From Rehmannia glutinosa (lineage: Eukaryota; Streptophyta; Magnoliopsida; Lamiales; Orobanchaceae), in the NCBI GenBank assembly GCA_016081115.2, contig CM071930.1, positions 31,883,641 to 31,947,640 of the forward strand: DNA of 64,000 nucleotides. Reading direction: 5' to 3'. Position numbers and translations under genes: made by a program. The notes under the pieces were generated by a model, which saw nothing but the letters and a program-made list of their open reading frames with translations, ran no database searches and was not told where the DNA came from. This document shows, one piece after another, positions 1-11,645 of this stretch (its first letter is position 1; each line of letters begins with the position of its first letter).

Positions 1-1234
1 ACAACACCTTGAAGAGCACCACACTCTTCTTCAACACCACCTTTGGAGATTACCACAATATCCCTTTGAAGATTACCACAATCTTCCTTCAACGACACCT
101 TTGAAGATCGCTACAATCTTCAATCTTGAAGAATACCAAATTCTCCAACACCTCAAGAGCACCACACTCTTGAAACACCTATCACCAAGATCACCCAAGT
201 GTATTCTTACCATAAGAATACTCACAAGGATGTCTTGTGTTGAATGATGACCAAAAATCAAGATTACAACTCAATAATGAATATTTCAATATGAGTGAAA
301 AGTGTAATCAAGAATATCCTAGACCTCAAGGATGTGAAAGTGATAAGCTAGGCAAAATTACAACAAGAGTAATAACTATGAAGAGCAAATATTTGCTTGA
401 AGTGTATCTTGTTGTATTGTATCTCAATTGTTGTGTAGGTTGCTCCAAAACTTCCTCTATTTATAGGAGATGGTTGATCAAGCATAGGCTCCTCTTGGGG
501 ATTGAAAATCTACAGAAAAATACAATTAAAATCAAGAATATAGCTGTTAGAAATCAATCCCACATTTTAAGGAAATGTTGTCTGCTGTCAAACGGTCAGA
601 TTTTGCTGTCAAAAGATAGGGCGACCGGTCGCACAGAAATAGACGTTTGAAGAATATATAGCAAAAATACAACAGGGCGACCGGTCAACGTACACCTCAA
701 CCGGTCGACGTCCACCCCAACCGGTCGACCATGACCAAAAATCAAGACAGGGAGTTCTGTTTCAATTTCACACGTTCAGTGCACGGCCGCACCCTGGCGA
801 TCGGTCGACTGACCTGGCCGACGCCTGGCGGCGACCGGTCAACCTGTCTATTTTTTAGGTTCGTCTCATTTTTGTTCCAAAATTCATCTCTAGGTACGGG
901 TTGCCCTATACGGCGACCGGTTGACCTTGAGACAGAAATGTTGTCCAATTTTTGTCGAAAATAAAACTTAATAAATACTCCCAAAATTTAGTAAAGACAT
1001 TTTAAATCAATCGGGAGTGTTTAGACAATATTTAGGAACCTTGTTTTTGAGGTGAAAACTTAATAACATAAGATCATTAAAAATGTTGTCCAATTTTAAC
1101 TGAAATAAAACTTGAAGAAATACTCCTGAAAATATTGAAACCATTTGAAATCATTTAGGAGTATTTGGACAACATTAAAAACATTGTTTTGGTGTAAGAA
1201 TAAAATCATCAAAATTAAGATAAAAACATGTATC
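1..1234 (-). repeat. 3' LTR of the minus-strand Sirevirus-like element, truncated by the window edge
   Basis: Aligns base for base with 18103-19336 apart from small indels. It ends in the terminal TG (minus strand) at 1234. It contains a TATA box on the minus strand (469-476), a cluster of the palindrome CGACCGGTCG and near copies (about 600-930), and two nested inverted repeats (937-1033 and 1082-1176). Confidence 0.9.
469..476 (-). promoter_or_regulatory. LTR TATA box (TATAAATA on the minus strand)
   Basis: The minus strand reads CTATAAATAGAGG, the same core found in the other Sirevirus LTRs here (18559-18566 minus, 36610-36617 plus, 43802-43809 plus). Confidence 0.6.
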
Positions 1235-2561
1235 AAATAATCTCCTCCTTTTTGATGATTACAAACCAAAACAATTTTTAGAAAAATTGGGAGGACAATT
1301 TTAAAAACGATTTTCCGGTAAAAACATCTAACTGTTTGGAAGCAACCAAAATTTCCAAAATACATAAGCAACCAAGTAAGGGAGTAAGTATATTCAATAA
1401 TAAGCACAAGCTCCCCCTATCAACAATCACATCATGAATAATGTAAAAGCAATTAACCATAAGCTAAAAGCTTAGCTTTTACAAGTTGTTTAAGAGCTTA
1501 TAAGCTCTCCCTGTCAACAAAGCATCATTAGACAAGTATATAAGTCCATCAAGCAACAATTGGACAAAAAATAATTCACAACTTATGGCTTTTAAGAGCC
1601 ATAGCTTATAGCTTTTTATAACAAGCTTTTATTAGCTTCTTTGAGTTAATGAGCCAATTTCCTGTTTTTCCCCCTTTGGAATCATCAAAAAGAATGTTAG
1701 GATGATAAAAACATCATATAAGTTTATCAAAGTGCGCCAACACTACGATTTATCAACCATTGAAAGAATTAATCTTAGAATCCAAAACAATGGGAGAGAT
1801 GTATCATAAGAAATCCATAAGCTCATTTTGTTAGCCAAAAACATGATCTCAATAAGATTTTAAGACATTTGAAAATAGGAGAATCATGTAGGTGATGAGT
1901 TTTTCATTGAAATATTTTATCGAGCACTTGGCGGGCGTCAAAGTTTGAGGAAGATGTATATATCCCTTAAAAGAAATTAAGCCAAGTTTATTTATATCAT
2001 CACCAAAAACAATTTTCAACATATATCCAACAAATAATAGGCCTAAACAAAGTAAATTCGCAAGGGTTCAACCCAATTGAGATAATTTATAGCCAAAGAA
2101 GAGATCAAGGCATTACAAATGCCATCAAGCAAAAATTAAAGAGCCATCAAGTAATACATGTCAAGCATCAAACAATGCATATTAGACATTACAAATGTCC
2201 CAAATTATCCATCTAAACAAAATGATCAAGGCATTTCAAATGCATTTAAAAAAAAATTAAAAGAAGCACTTTTACCATCAAGTACTTCATACCAATTACC
2301 AAACAATGCCAAACTAGAGTATTTTTACCATCAAATACTCCATCAATATCATGATCATCCACAAGTCCTTATCAACTTGCTATTTTAACCCTTTCAAGAA
2401 AACAAGCAAATCTCATTAGTGCAATAGAGTTTTACAAGATAGTTCATAGAAATACAAAACAACATGAACAAAAGAAAATGCTAAGATAATAAAGGGGTGG
2501 GGAAATCATTCTTCGTCCGAAGAGAAGCAAGTTCCGGGAATAGTATCTTTGATGAATTTTT
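1235..2561 (-). other. Noncoding 3' region with several polypurine tracts
   Basis: No coding sequence is supported. On the minus strand there are purine runs of the type GGGGGAG next to the LTR (1239-1253) and again near 1411-1418 and 1667-1678. The one near 1670 is embedded in sequence clearly alignable with 42750-42800 of the plus-strand Sirevirus. Repeated polypurine tracts upstream of the 3' LTR are a known Sirevirus hallmark. Short open frames here are AT-rich and unconvincing. Confidence 0.6.
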
Positions 2562-3839
2562 TCAACTTGCCGATTGATTTTTGCATTTTGGAGGTCTTTT
2601 GCTCCAAAGCCTCATACCTAGCTTCATGAAAAGTCCGTAGATCACCATACTCGGCTTGGGTGTACCTCCTAGGTGGTTGAGCACCGGTATACCCTCCGGA
2701 TTGCTCTGTTCGCCTTCCTCCGCCAATCTCACGGCCTTGGCATCATCAAAGAAGTCGTTTGGATCTTGGGAATCTTGGCCTCTTCCTCTAGCCATGTTAG
2801 TTGGTCGGATGTCCATATTTTTGCGCATAGTGACCATTTGGGAGATGTTATCAATGTCAAAGTCATTTTGAAATACCTCCGAATTACACTCCGACGAAGG
2901 TAGTCCCGATTCTATAAGAAGTTTACAAATCCAATTGCCCATAACAAACTTTTTATTTCCTTGAGTGATGGACTCGAATAGACATTGAATAAGTATGGCG
3001 CCAAAATTAAGCGGTTCCCTTCTAGCAATCTTATAAGTCAAAAAATAGTCCATGTTGCTAGGCATTTTACCCGCTTTTCCACAAATACAGTAGGCAACAA
3101 TAACAGATATAATTTGATGCTCAATGTCATCGCCAACAAAGAATATTCTGGCCATACGCCCAAATAAGTCTTAACTTCTCTCATAGACACCCCCAACATC
3201 TCATCATTCCAAATAGCACAAGAGAAATAGTCCCAACCACCTTCTCTAACATGTAAAAACCGACAAATTTCATTAGGAGTCCACCTAAAATGACGACCCC
3301 TTACAAATGAATTTACCGCAATAGGCTTTCTATCATCATCATATTGCACCCACATATTTGCATAAAAATGTTGGATAATATCATCATCATACAAAACATA
3401 TGCATGCTCCCATAAAAACATCCAACCTTGCTCTTCAAAGAATCCTCTAATAGTAGGATATTCATTAGTAAATGAATTAAAACGACAAATTTTTGTCCGA
3501 GCAATCGATTTTCCACCCATTCCCAAATCTTCATAGTACCACTCCGCATATTTATTGATGAAATTTAGAACATTATTAGAATGGGGAGCTAAAGATATAA
3601 AAGATTTCTTACTTTTCGCCCAACGGCAATTTTTGAGTGAAATTGTTCCACGGAGCTCGGCAATTTAGGCCCCAGAGAGTATGGGATTTTGAATGTCATC
3701 ACGTTCTTGAGCCACGTTCCTTTGGGCAGCTCGAATATCCCTTTGTTCGGCTTCGTCTTGCCGATTTCTCGAAGAACCCTCTCCGCCCTTTCTTCACTTG
3801 GAAGTGGGATTTTGACCGGTGGAATTTCTTGGAGGAGCC
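2562..3839 (-). pseudogene. Second ORF of the Sirevirus-like element: plant-transposon (PF20167-like, env-position) protein, broken
   Basis: Three overlapping minus-strand segments (3839-3589, 3526-3038, 3155-2562) together give one protein interrupted by at least two frameshifts, one near 3150. Visible blocks are HFYANMW, a following SFVRGR, CRFLHVREGGWDYF, and later KMPSNMDYF...NWICKLLIESGLP. The FYAN...VRG...LICxL pattern also appears in the env-position ORF of the nested Athila element (11646-12847), so I assign both to the plant transposon protein family often called Transposase_32. Function is unknown. The gypsy insertion at 3840 lies at the very start of this reading frame; the other side of the break is at 15580. 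The C-terminal part is acidic and low complexity. Confidence 0.55.
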
Positions 3840-5274
3840 TGTTAAGTTGGTATTTTACCAACTTATTTGATATTTTAGAGTAGAATTTGGTTTTATTTTG
3901 GGTGTTTTTAGAGTCGTTAGAGTTCTATTTATTTCAATTAGAGTCGATGTAGAGTCAATACGGATTTGGTAGCCGAGAGATGAAGAAAACGGTGAAAAAC
4001 GGCTTAAAGAAAGAAGAAATCGCGTATAAAGAAGGAAAAATCGCACTTTGCCCAGAGGAGGCGGGCGGGCAAGGGCGCCAGTCGTGTCGTGTTAGCGCTG
4101 CCTTAACGCCCGTGCTGCAGCGCCTAAAGCGAAATGTTTTCAGCGACGTTGATGGCGCCCACAGCGCCCATGCGTGGTACCGCCGCCAGCGCCCGTGCGA
4201 TAAATGGTGATTGAGTTGGTGGGCGCCGCAGCGCCCTTGCGAGAAATGGCAGGAAATTGTTGGGCGCCGCAGCGCCCATGCGCGGGCGCCGCAGCGCCCG
4301 GGGGCGGAAAAAACTATGTTCACCTACCCCCTTTTTGGACTTTTGTGTACTATAAATACCATCCTTGGGGCTTGAAATTAGGGCATCTTGGAACCCTTGT
4401 GAAGACAATAAAAACAACTACAAGACAAGGGAGAAGAATTTGAGCATTTTGAGAAGAATTTGGAGAAGAAGATTGGAGGCTTCTATCATCTAGAAATAGA
4501 GAAGATCCCTCAACTCTTGTTCTTATTTTATTGATTTCTTCATATCTTGTAAGATGTATTGTTGTATATTCATGGATTCATTTTCTTTAATCATGAGCTA
4601 AACACTATAATTCTAGAGGATTGATGTAATCTTTGTTTGAACTTATGTTTTGAGATTGTGGTTTGTCAATCTAGATCTATCAATTTATTTGTGCTATTTG
4701 GATCTATTGCTTCTAAATTACTTGATCAATAATTTAGATTGTTTGGTGTATTTGATTTGACACTTGAGAGAGGTAATTGAATACATGACCTTGGAATAGC
4801 ATAACCCAGGATTTCATAGAATTGAGAGATTTGTGAATCCTTTGAAGTCATTTATCAAGATTCATAGCTTTTATTGAGATTTTGATTGGTGATTTTTATA
4901 GAGATATTGATTCCCCAATTGAATCTAATTGGCACTTGACAAAGGGAATGATTATTGTAGAAATCTTGACTTATAAATTGATAATTGATGATTGATAAAC
5001 CATATTGACAACATAAGGGATAACTAGATTCATCATACCTCTAGAATTCATTTAATCATTTGGATAAACTCATTGATATTTTCATAGTCTTAATTTATTT
5101 TTAGTATTTTTAGTATAATCAACTCCATCAATTATTGAATTTCTAAATAAAGTTAGACTACTATATTATAGTACTTAGCAATAATTCGATAATTATTCCC
5201 TGTGGATTCGACAACCTTACTACTCTATATTAAAACTTGACACCGTAGACTTGCGGTTAGAAAAATCTCTAACA
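3840..5274 (+). repeat. 5' LTR of the Athila-like element
   Basis: Starts TGTTAAG and ends CTAACA; 1435 bp. It has a TATA box at 4351-4358 and a GC-rich block (about 4044-4310) of repeated GGGCGCCGCAGCGCCC-type near-palindromes. Open frames crossing this block are compositional artefacts. Confidence 0.92.
4351..4358 (+). promoter_or_regulatory. TATA box in the Athila-like 5' LTR
   Basis: TATAAATA immediately after the GC-rich block; the same site recurs at 14651-14658 in the 3' LTR. Confidence 0.6.
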
Positions 5275-5280
5275 AGTTTT

Positions 5281-5298
5281 TGGCGCCGTTGCCGAGGA
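5281..5298 (+). other. Primer binding site (tRNA-Asp type)
   Basis: TGGCGCCGTTGCCGAGGA lies six bases inside the 5' LTR. It is complementary to the 3' end of plant tRNA-Asp with one mismatch (A for G), the priming tRNA typical of Athila. Confidence 0.8.
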
Positions 5299-5401
5299 AT
5301 AATTCATCTTATTTGCGCTAATATTATTACTTAGTAGTTTTACTTTAATTTAGATTGTTTTTTTTTTGTTACAATAGGGTCATTGGCATTTTTGTGTTTT
5401 C

Positions 5402-6802
5402 TTGTTGACGCGAAAAAATAAAAGTGCTAATTTAATCTTATTTGATCCAGAAATTGAAAGAACGCTTCGAAAGATTAGAGCCGCACGAAGAATAGAATTC
5501 ACAAAAATGGCAGGAATCGGTGATGATGAAGACCGCATACCAATTGTTGCACCACCAGAAAGGGCCATTCGGGACTATTTTCGACCAACCACGAATCAAA
5601 ATTATTCGGGCATTGTTCGCCAACCTATCAATGCGAATAATTTTGAATTGAAGCCGGCCCTAATAAACATGGTGCAACAGAATCAGTTTGGGGGAAGTGC
5701 CGTAGATGACCCGAACGCTCATTTGGCTATTTTTCTCGAGATATGTGACACTATCAAAATGAATGGGGTTCCCGATGAAGCTATTCGGTTGAGGTTATTT
5801 CCATTTTCACTTCGAGATAAAGCTAGACAATGGCTTCAAACCTTCCCACCTGGAAGTATCACTAGTTGGAATGATCTCACTGAAAAATTCATGGCAAAAT
5901 TCTTTCCACCCAACAAGACACTTCAACTTAAAAGTGAGATTGCTCAATTTCATCAACTCGACTTTGAGCCACTCTACGAAGCTTGGGAGCGATTCAAAGA
6001 ATTATTGAGGAAGTGTCCACAACATGGGTACGCAGATTGGCAAAAAGTTCAGTATTTTTACAATGGTATGAATGGGCATTCAAGAACTATTATAGATGCT
6101 GCGGCGGGAGGTACATTGATGGCTAAAACTCCAAGTGAAGCCATGCTTTTACTCGAAGAAATGGCTGCCAAAAGTTATCAATGGTCGTCTGAAAGATCTA
6201 CGCCAAGAAAAGTTGCCGGTGTTCTTGAACTTGATACTATGTCCGCATTGGCCTCTCAAATTTCCGCCTTGTCAAAGCAAATTGCTACACTAAGTTCAGG
6301 TGGAAAACAACAATTGGAGGCAGTCATGGAGATAAGTCAAGAAATTGTGAATCCCGATACGGAACAAGCGAATTATGTGAATAATCGGGGTTTCAACAAT
6401 AGAGGGAATCAATTGCCGACACATTATCATCCGGGACTTCGCAATCATGAAAACTTCTCCTATAGCAATACGAGAAATGTGTTGCAACCACCGCCGGGAT
6501 ATCAGAATCAAGCAAGTACGAGCACGCATGTGGGAGAACAGAAGCCATCTTTGGAGGAATTACTTAGTTCATTCCTTGTAGAATCAAGAGCAAGGATGAA
6601 CAAAGCCGATTCTAACATAGAAAATCTGGGTTCAAGGGTTACAACAATTGAAAGTCATCTCAAATCTTTGGGGACACATGTGGGTCAATTGGCCACGGCT
6701 ATTAATTCACAACAGAAAGTTGATACGTTTCCAAGTAACACCGAGGTGAACCCATGGGAACATTGCAAGGCCATTAAGTTGAGAAGTGGGGACGGAATAT
6801 GA
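5402..6802 (+). CDS. Athila-like gag polyprotein
   Basis: One long uninterrupted frame. The first ATG is at 5507 (MAGIGDDEDR), but the frame is open and conserved upstream (FDPEIERTLRKIRAARR), so translation may begin earlier or the original ATG may be lost. The retrotransposon gag domain occupies roughly residues 100-270 and includes RLRLFPFSLRDKARQWL and a WNDLTEKFMAKFFPP block. A glutamine/asparagine-rich tail follows, then a helical segment. No CCHC knuckle is visible. Gag would form the cytoplasmic particle that packages element RNA. It is followed by broken pol in other frames, so this copy makes at most gag. Confidence 0.85.
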   Translation: MLTRKNKSANLILFDPEIERTLRKIRAARRIEFTKMAGIGDDEDRIPIVAPPERAIRDYFRPTTNQNYSGIVRQPINANNFELKPALINMVQQNQFGGSAVDDPNAHLAIFLEICDTIKMNGVPDEAIRLRLFPFSLRDKARQWLQTFPPGSITSWNDLTEKFMAKFFPPNKTLQLKSEIAQFHQLDFEPLYEAWERFKELLRKCPQHGYADWQKVQYFYNGMNGHSRTIIDAAAGGTLMAKTPSEAMLLLEEMAAKSYQWSSERSTPRKVAGVLELDTMSALASQISALSKQIATLSSGGKQQLEAVMEISQEIVNPDTEQANYVNNRGFNNRGNQLPTHYHPGLRNHENFSYSNTRNVLQPPPGYQNQASTSTHVGEQKPSLEELLSSFLVESRARMNKADSNIENLGSRVTTIESHLKSLGTHVGQLATAINSQQKVDTFPSNTEVNPWEHCKAIKLRSGDGI

Positions 6803-7776
6803 TGAACCAAAGATGCTTGCTCATGCCACCAAAGAACAGAAGCAAGCTCAAACACTCCAAAATGAAGAGGGCATTGATAAGCAATCGAGAAAAGGCAAAA
6901 ATTGAGGTAAAACCAATTTCCATTTCGATAATGTGTTACCAAATGCTCTTCCTTTTCCACAGAGATTTGAAGAAAAAGTTGACGCTCAATTTTCCAAGTT
7001 TTTGGAAATATTCAAGAAAATTCACATCAACATCCCTTTTGCCGATGCGCTCGAGCAAATGCCAAACTATGCAAAATTCATGAAGGATGTGATGTCGAGA
7101 AAGAGAAGGTTGGAGGCATATGAGACGGTCAATCTCACGGAAGAGTGTAGCGTCATTTTGCAAAGAAAGCTACCACAAAAATTAAGAGATCCCGGGGAGT
7201 TTCACTATCCTTGCACTATTGGTGATTCTTATTTTAATAAAGCTCTTTGTGATTTAGGTGCTAGCATTAATCTTATGCCGTTGTTATCATTTTTGGAAAC
7301 TTGGCCTTGGAGAAATAACGCCATCCACCATCACATTGCAATTAGGATAGATCACTCACCTACCCAAGAGGAGTGATTGAAGATGTGTTGATCAAAGTGG
7401 ATAAATTCATATTTCCGGCGGACTTTGTGGTGTTGGATATGGAGGAAGATCATGAAATGCCATTGATTCTTGGGAGACCTTTTCTAGCAACGGGGACGAG
7501 CTTTAATTGACGTGCAACGAGGAGAGTTAACATTACGGGTAAATGATGATGAGGTACTATTTAACATTTATAAAGTAATGAAATTTCAAGAGGAACCTCA
7601 CACATGTCATTTTGTTGATAAAATCGAACAATGTGATCAAACGGAAGTTATAAAACAAGATTTAAAAGATCCGTTAGAACATTGTTTGATTAATTCAATA
7701 ATGAAATGTGATGAGGAAGATAGTGATGATATTGATTTGCTTGAGTTTATTCTTTCCTTGAGGCTAAAGAAATTGT
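6799..7776 (+). pseudogene. Athila-like protease region, frameshifted
   Basis: Pieces in several frames. 6933-7376 contains the linker FMKDVMSRKRRLEAYETVNL and the aspartic protease region FNKALCDLGASINLMP, with the catalytic D-L/S-G-A signature as DLGAS. The frame breaks after about 7310; the C-terminal protease pieces (DFVVLDMEED, PLILGRPFLAT) lie in another frame near 7420-7500. 7512-7778 is the acidic spacer before RT. It cannot be translated as one product. Confidence 0.75.
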
Positions 7777-7877
7777 AAAAGAAAAACAAAAGGAAGCATT
7801 AGAAAATGCCAATATTGAAAATATTCGAAAGGTACTTTAGAACTAAAGGAACTTAGGAACATCTTCAATATACATTT

Positions 7878-8745
7878 TTGGGAAAAGATAAAACTTACCC
7901 GGTAATTGTTTCTGCTTCATTATCTTCATCCGAATTGGGTAAGTTGTTGCGTGTGCTTCGTGAACATAAGTCGGCCTTGGGTTGGTATATTTCTGATTTG
8001 AAAGGTATAAGTCCTTCCATTGTAATGCACAAAATTTTAATGGAAGAATCTTATAAACCATCTATTGAACACCAAAGACGACTTAATCCCCAATGAAAGA
8101 AGTCGTGAGAAATGAAGTTTTAAAGTGGCTAAAGGCAGATATTATTTATGCCATTTTCGATAGTTCATGGGTGAGTCCAAGTGCAGTTGTCCCTAAAAGG
8201 GAGGTATGTGAGTTGTGAAAAATGATAACAATGAATTAATTTCTACACGAACTGTCACAGGATGGCGAGTATGTATTGACTATAGAAAATTGAATAAAGC
8301 TACTCGTAAGGATCATTTTCCCCTCCCCTTTATTGATCAAATGTTTGGACATGTTGGCGGATTTACGAATATTATTGTTTTCTTGATGGCTATTCAGGAT
8401 ACAATCAAATCGCCATTGCCCCGAAGATCAAGAAAAGACTACTTTTACATGTCCATATGGTACTTTTGCATTTCGTAGGATGCCATTTGGATTATGTAAT
8501 GCACCGCTACTTTTCGAGAGGTGTAGGATGGCGATTTTTCATGGTATGGTTGAGGAAATCATGGAAATTTTTATGGACAATTTTTCTGTTTTTGGTACTT
8601 CTTTTGACCATTGTTTGCATAACTTATCTATGGTTTTGCAACGTTGTGAGGAAAATAATCTTGTACTCAATTGGGAAAAATGTCACTTTATGGTCAAAGA
8701 AGGGATTGTACTTGGACATCGTATTTTCTTGTGAGTTTGGAAGTT
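7878..8745 (+). pseudogene. Athila-like reverse transcriptase, frameshifted and with altered active site
   Basis: 7878-8096 is the pre-RT segment (LREHKSALGWYISDLKGISPSI). 8215-8478 carries the fingers motif GWRVCIDYRKLNKATRKDHFPLPF. 8480-8734 carries MPFGLCNAPLLFERC and the catalytic box as FMDNFSVFG. The usual motif is F/Y-x-D-D, so the second aspartate is Asn here (codon 8579-8581, GAT to AAT by one transition). Frameshifts near 8390-8470 and 8735 separate the pieces. The enzyme is inactive for two independent reasons. Confidence 0.85.
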
Positions 8746-8759
8746 GACAGGCGAAGGTT

Positions 8760-9400
8760 GTGGCTATTGAAAAGCTACCCCCACCTTCAAATGTGAAAGG
8801 CATAAGAAGCTTTTTAGGGCATGCAGGATTTTATAGGAGATTCATAAAAGATTTTTCAAAAAATGTTAAACCACTTTGTAATCTCCTTGAAAAAGATGCT
8901 ATCTTTTGCTTTGATGAGTTGTGTTTGCAGGCATTTGAACAGATAAAAAAGGCACTCATTTCAGCTCCGATTATGATAGTGCCTGATTGGACTCAACCAT
9001 TTGAGCTCATGTGCGATGCAAGTGATTATGCAGTGGGTGCCGTTCTTGGTCAAAGGCGAGATAGAATTTTTAAAGTTATTTACTACGCAAGCAGGACCAT
9101 GGACAACGCCCAACAAAAACTACACCACCATAGAAAAAGAGATGTTGGCGGTAGTTTTTGCATTTGATAAATTCCGAGCTTACTTGGTGGGTACAAAGGT
9201 GATTGTTTATACGGATCATGCGGCAATCCGATATCTTTTCTCCAAAAAGGATGCAAAACCTCGGTTAATTCGATGGATTTTGCTCTTGCAAGAATTTGAT
9301 ATTGAGATTAGGGATAAAAAAGGAAGTGAAAATGTGGTTGCCGACCATCTATCCGCGCTTGAGCAACCTCACGAGGTGATTGAGAGTCCAATAAAAGAAT
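8760..9400 (+). pseudogene. Athila-like RT connection and RNase H, frameshifted
   Basis: 8760-9120 gives the RT thumb and connection (VKGIRSFLGHAGFYRRFIKDFS) and the start of RNase H (FELMCDASDYAVGAVLGQR). The frame shifts near 9110; RNase H continues as EKEMLAVVFAFDKFRAYL, VYTDHAAIRYLFSKKDAKPRL and VADHLSALE. The conserved Asp, Glu and Asp residues are all present, so damage is by frameshift rather than loss of catalytic residues. Confidence 0.8.
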
Positions 9401-9499
9401 CGTTTCTCGATGAACAAATTATGCGTCCGAGACATCATTACCTTGGTACGCAGATTTTGTTAATTACCTCGCGGGAGGAGTTTTGCCACGGACTTGACT

Positions 9500-10568
9500 A
9501 CACATCAAAAGAAAAAAATTCCTACATGATGTTAAGTCTTATTTGTGGGATGATCCGTTATTGTTCAAGAGATGCGCGAATTCTATCATTCGCCGTTGTG
9601 TTCCTAAGGAAGAAATTGGAGAGATTCTTCAACATTGTCATTCATCATCTTATGGGGGACATTTCGGGCCAACTCGAACCGCTGGAAAGGTACTACAATC
9701 TGGTTTTTATTGGCCAACATTATTCAAGGATTGTTATGCCTTTGTGAAAACTTGTGATCGATGCCAAAGGGTTGGTAATATTTCACGGCGTCATGAGCTT
9801 CCTTTGACAAACATAATGGAGGTGGAATTGTTTGATGTATGGGGTATTGACTTTATGGGGCCATTTCCGCCCCTATGGAAATTTGTACATTTTGCTTGCG
9901 GTTTATTACGTCTCCAAGTGGGTTGAGGCGATTGCTACACCAACGAATGATGCTAAGGTAGTACTCAAATTCTTGCACAAGCATATTTTTACTCGGTTCG
10001 GTACTCCTCGAGCTATTGTAAGTGATGAAGGTACGCATTTTTGTAATAAATTATTTAACAACCTTCTTGCTAAATTTGGTGTGCGTCATAAGATTGCGCT
10101 TGGTTACCATCCTCAATCTAATGGTCAAGCCGAAATTTCCAATCGTGAAGTGAAACAAATTCTTGAAAAAACGGTGAGTTTTAATCGAAAGAATTGGGCA
10201 CAAAAGCTCGATGATGCTTTGTGGGCTTATCGCACGGCTTATAAACACCCATTGGTATGTCACCATATCGATTAGTGTTTGGTAAAAGCGTGTCATTTGC
10301 GGTTGAACTTGAGCATCGAGCTTATTGGGCAATTAAGAAATTGAATTTTAACTTGAAAGAGGCCGGTGAAAACCGATTACTTCAATTAAACGAAATGGAA
10401 GAATTTCGTCAAGAATCATATGAAAATGCCAAAATGTATAAGGAAAAAACGAAAAAATGGCATGATCAAATGATTTTGCAACGTGAATTCTTACCCGGCC
10501 AACAAGTGTTATTGTTCAACTCTCGATTGAAACTCTTTCCAGGTAAACTCAAATCACGATGGTCATGA
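9500..10568 (+). pseudogene. Athila-like integrase, frameshifted
   Basis: 9543-9926 gives the zinc-binding part (CVPKEEIGEILQHCHSS...CDRCQRVGNISRRHELPL) and the first core Asp in VWGIDFMGPFP. 9832-10275 gives the core with SDEGTHFCNKLF (second Asp) and GYHPQSNGQAEISNREVKQIL (catalytic Glu). 10257-10568 gives the C-terminal part (YRLVFGKSVSFAVELEHRAYWAIKKLNF). The D,D,E residues are intact, with frame changes near 9880 and 10250. A short tail runs to about 10720 in other frames. Confidence 0.82.
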
Positions 10569-10719
10569 CCGTTTGTGGTTGAACGTGTGTTTCCATATGG
10601 TGCCGTCGAGTTAAAAGGGAACGATGGGAATTCGTTCCAAGTGAATGGACAACGATTGAAACATTATTTTGGGAACGAAGCAAGGAAAGTTTTAAATCTT
10701 CCACTTGGTGATGAAATTT

Positions 10720-11645
10720 CTTGAGTCCGAATAGTTGAGTCCGGCTAACGACTATAAATTTAGCGCTTCTTGGGAGGCAACCCAAGTGATTTCCGTGTGA
10801 TCGAATTTTTTTGTTGTGATTTTATTTTCTTTTAATTTGATGTGTATTTATTTGAATTTTGGTGTGATTTTTGTGTGAATTAATTTGCGTGTGATTTTAA
10901 ATTTTTGATTAAATTGAAATTTTTAAATAATAAAAAAATAGAAAAAATATATAAGTACTGAATGGCCGTGATAAATGAATGAAAGAAAAAATGGGCATGT
11001 GGGCGGCTACGGCTTGGTCTCTAACTAGATGCAGTCCGATCGATCGATCTTTGGCAAATTAAAAGGTGTTTGACCTTAGTTTCTTTACAAACAAAACACA
11101 CACACACGCCTATCTTACTTTCTTCTCCAAAAATCCCACCTAGCATTCACTTATACACCATTCAAGTGGGCAATCGAGCAACTTAATCATCAAATTCATC
11201 TTCTTCATCAATTGGGTAAGTGAGCTTCAATTGTACACCAATTTTCTTCAAATTTTCAAGCTTAGGTTAAAAATGTGGGAATTTTCAATATCATTATAAT
11301 TTCGAATTTCTTGATAAATTCTTGATAATTTGTGATGATATATGATTATATTGTGCTTGAATTGGTTGGTGTTGAAAAATGGGCATGAATTGAATTTCAA
11401 ATTTGGTGTTCTTCTCTTCTTTGCATATATGCCTACAAGGTGTTTGTTAAAATGCCTCAATGAAAAATATTACACCTAGGCATTTGATTCTTGTCATCAT
11501 TGTGTACTAAAGGTTATTTGATCATGAATTGATGACAAGGATGAATAATTCTTGAGTTGTTGCCAAATTCCTAACCCCTAACTCGTATTGTGCGTTCTAT
11601 GTGTATTTTGCTTGTGTTATTTTTGGTGATTTCGGATCAATTACA
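10720..11645 (+). other. Spacer between pol and the env-position ORF
   Basis: AT-rich, no coding potential seen. Long spacers here are usual in Athila. A CA run at about 11095-11108 precedes a pyrimidine-rich stretch. Confidence 0.5.

Noticed and set aside
600..930. Possible CRISPR-like array because of regularly recurring ACCGGTCGAC
   Set aside because: The units are short palindromes with irregular spacing inside a plant LTR; there are no unique spacers and no cas genes.
2158..2388. Small plus-strand protein
   Set aside because: AT-rich, low complexity and antisense to the 3' noncoding region of the Sirevirus-like element; no support.
3955..4443. Several open frames on both strands across the GC-rich LTR block (also 14083-14743)
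   Set aside because: They follow the composition of the palindromic LTR block, change between the two LTR copies and show no conserved domain.
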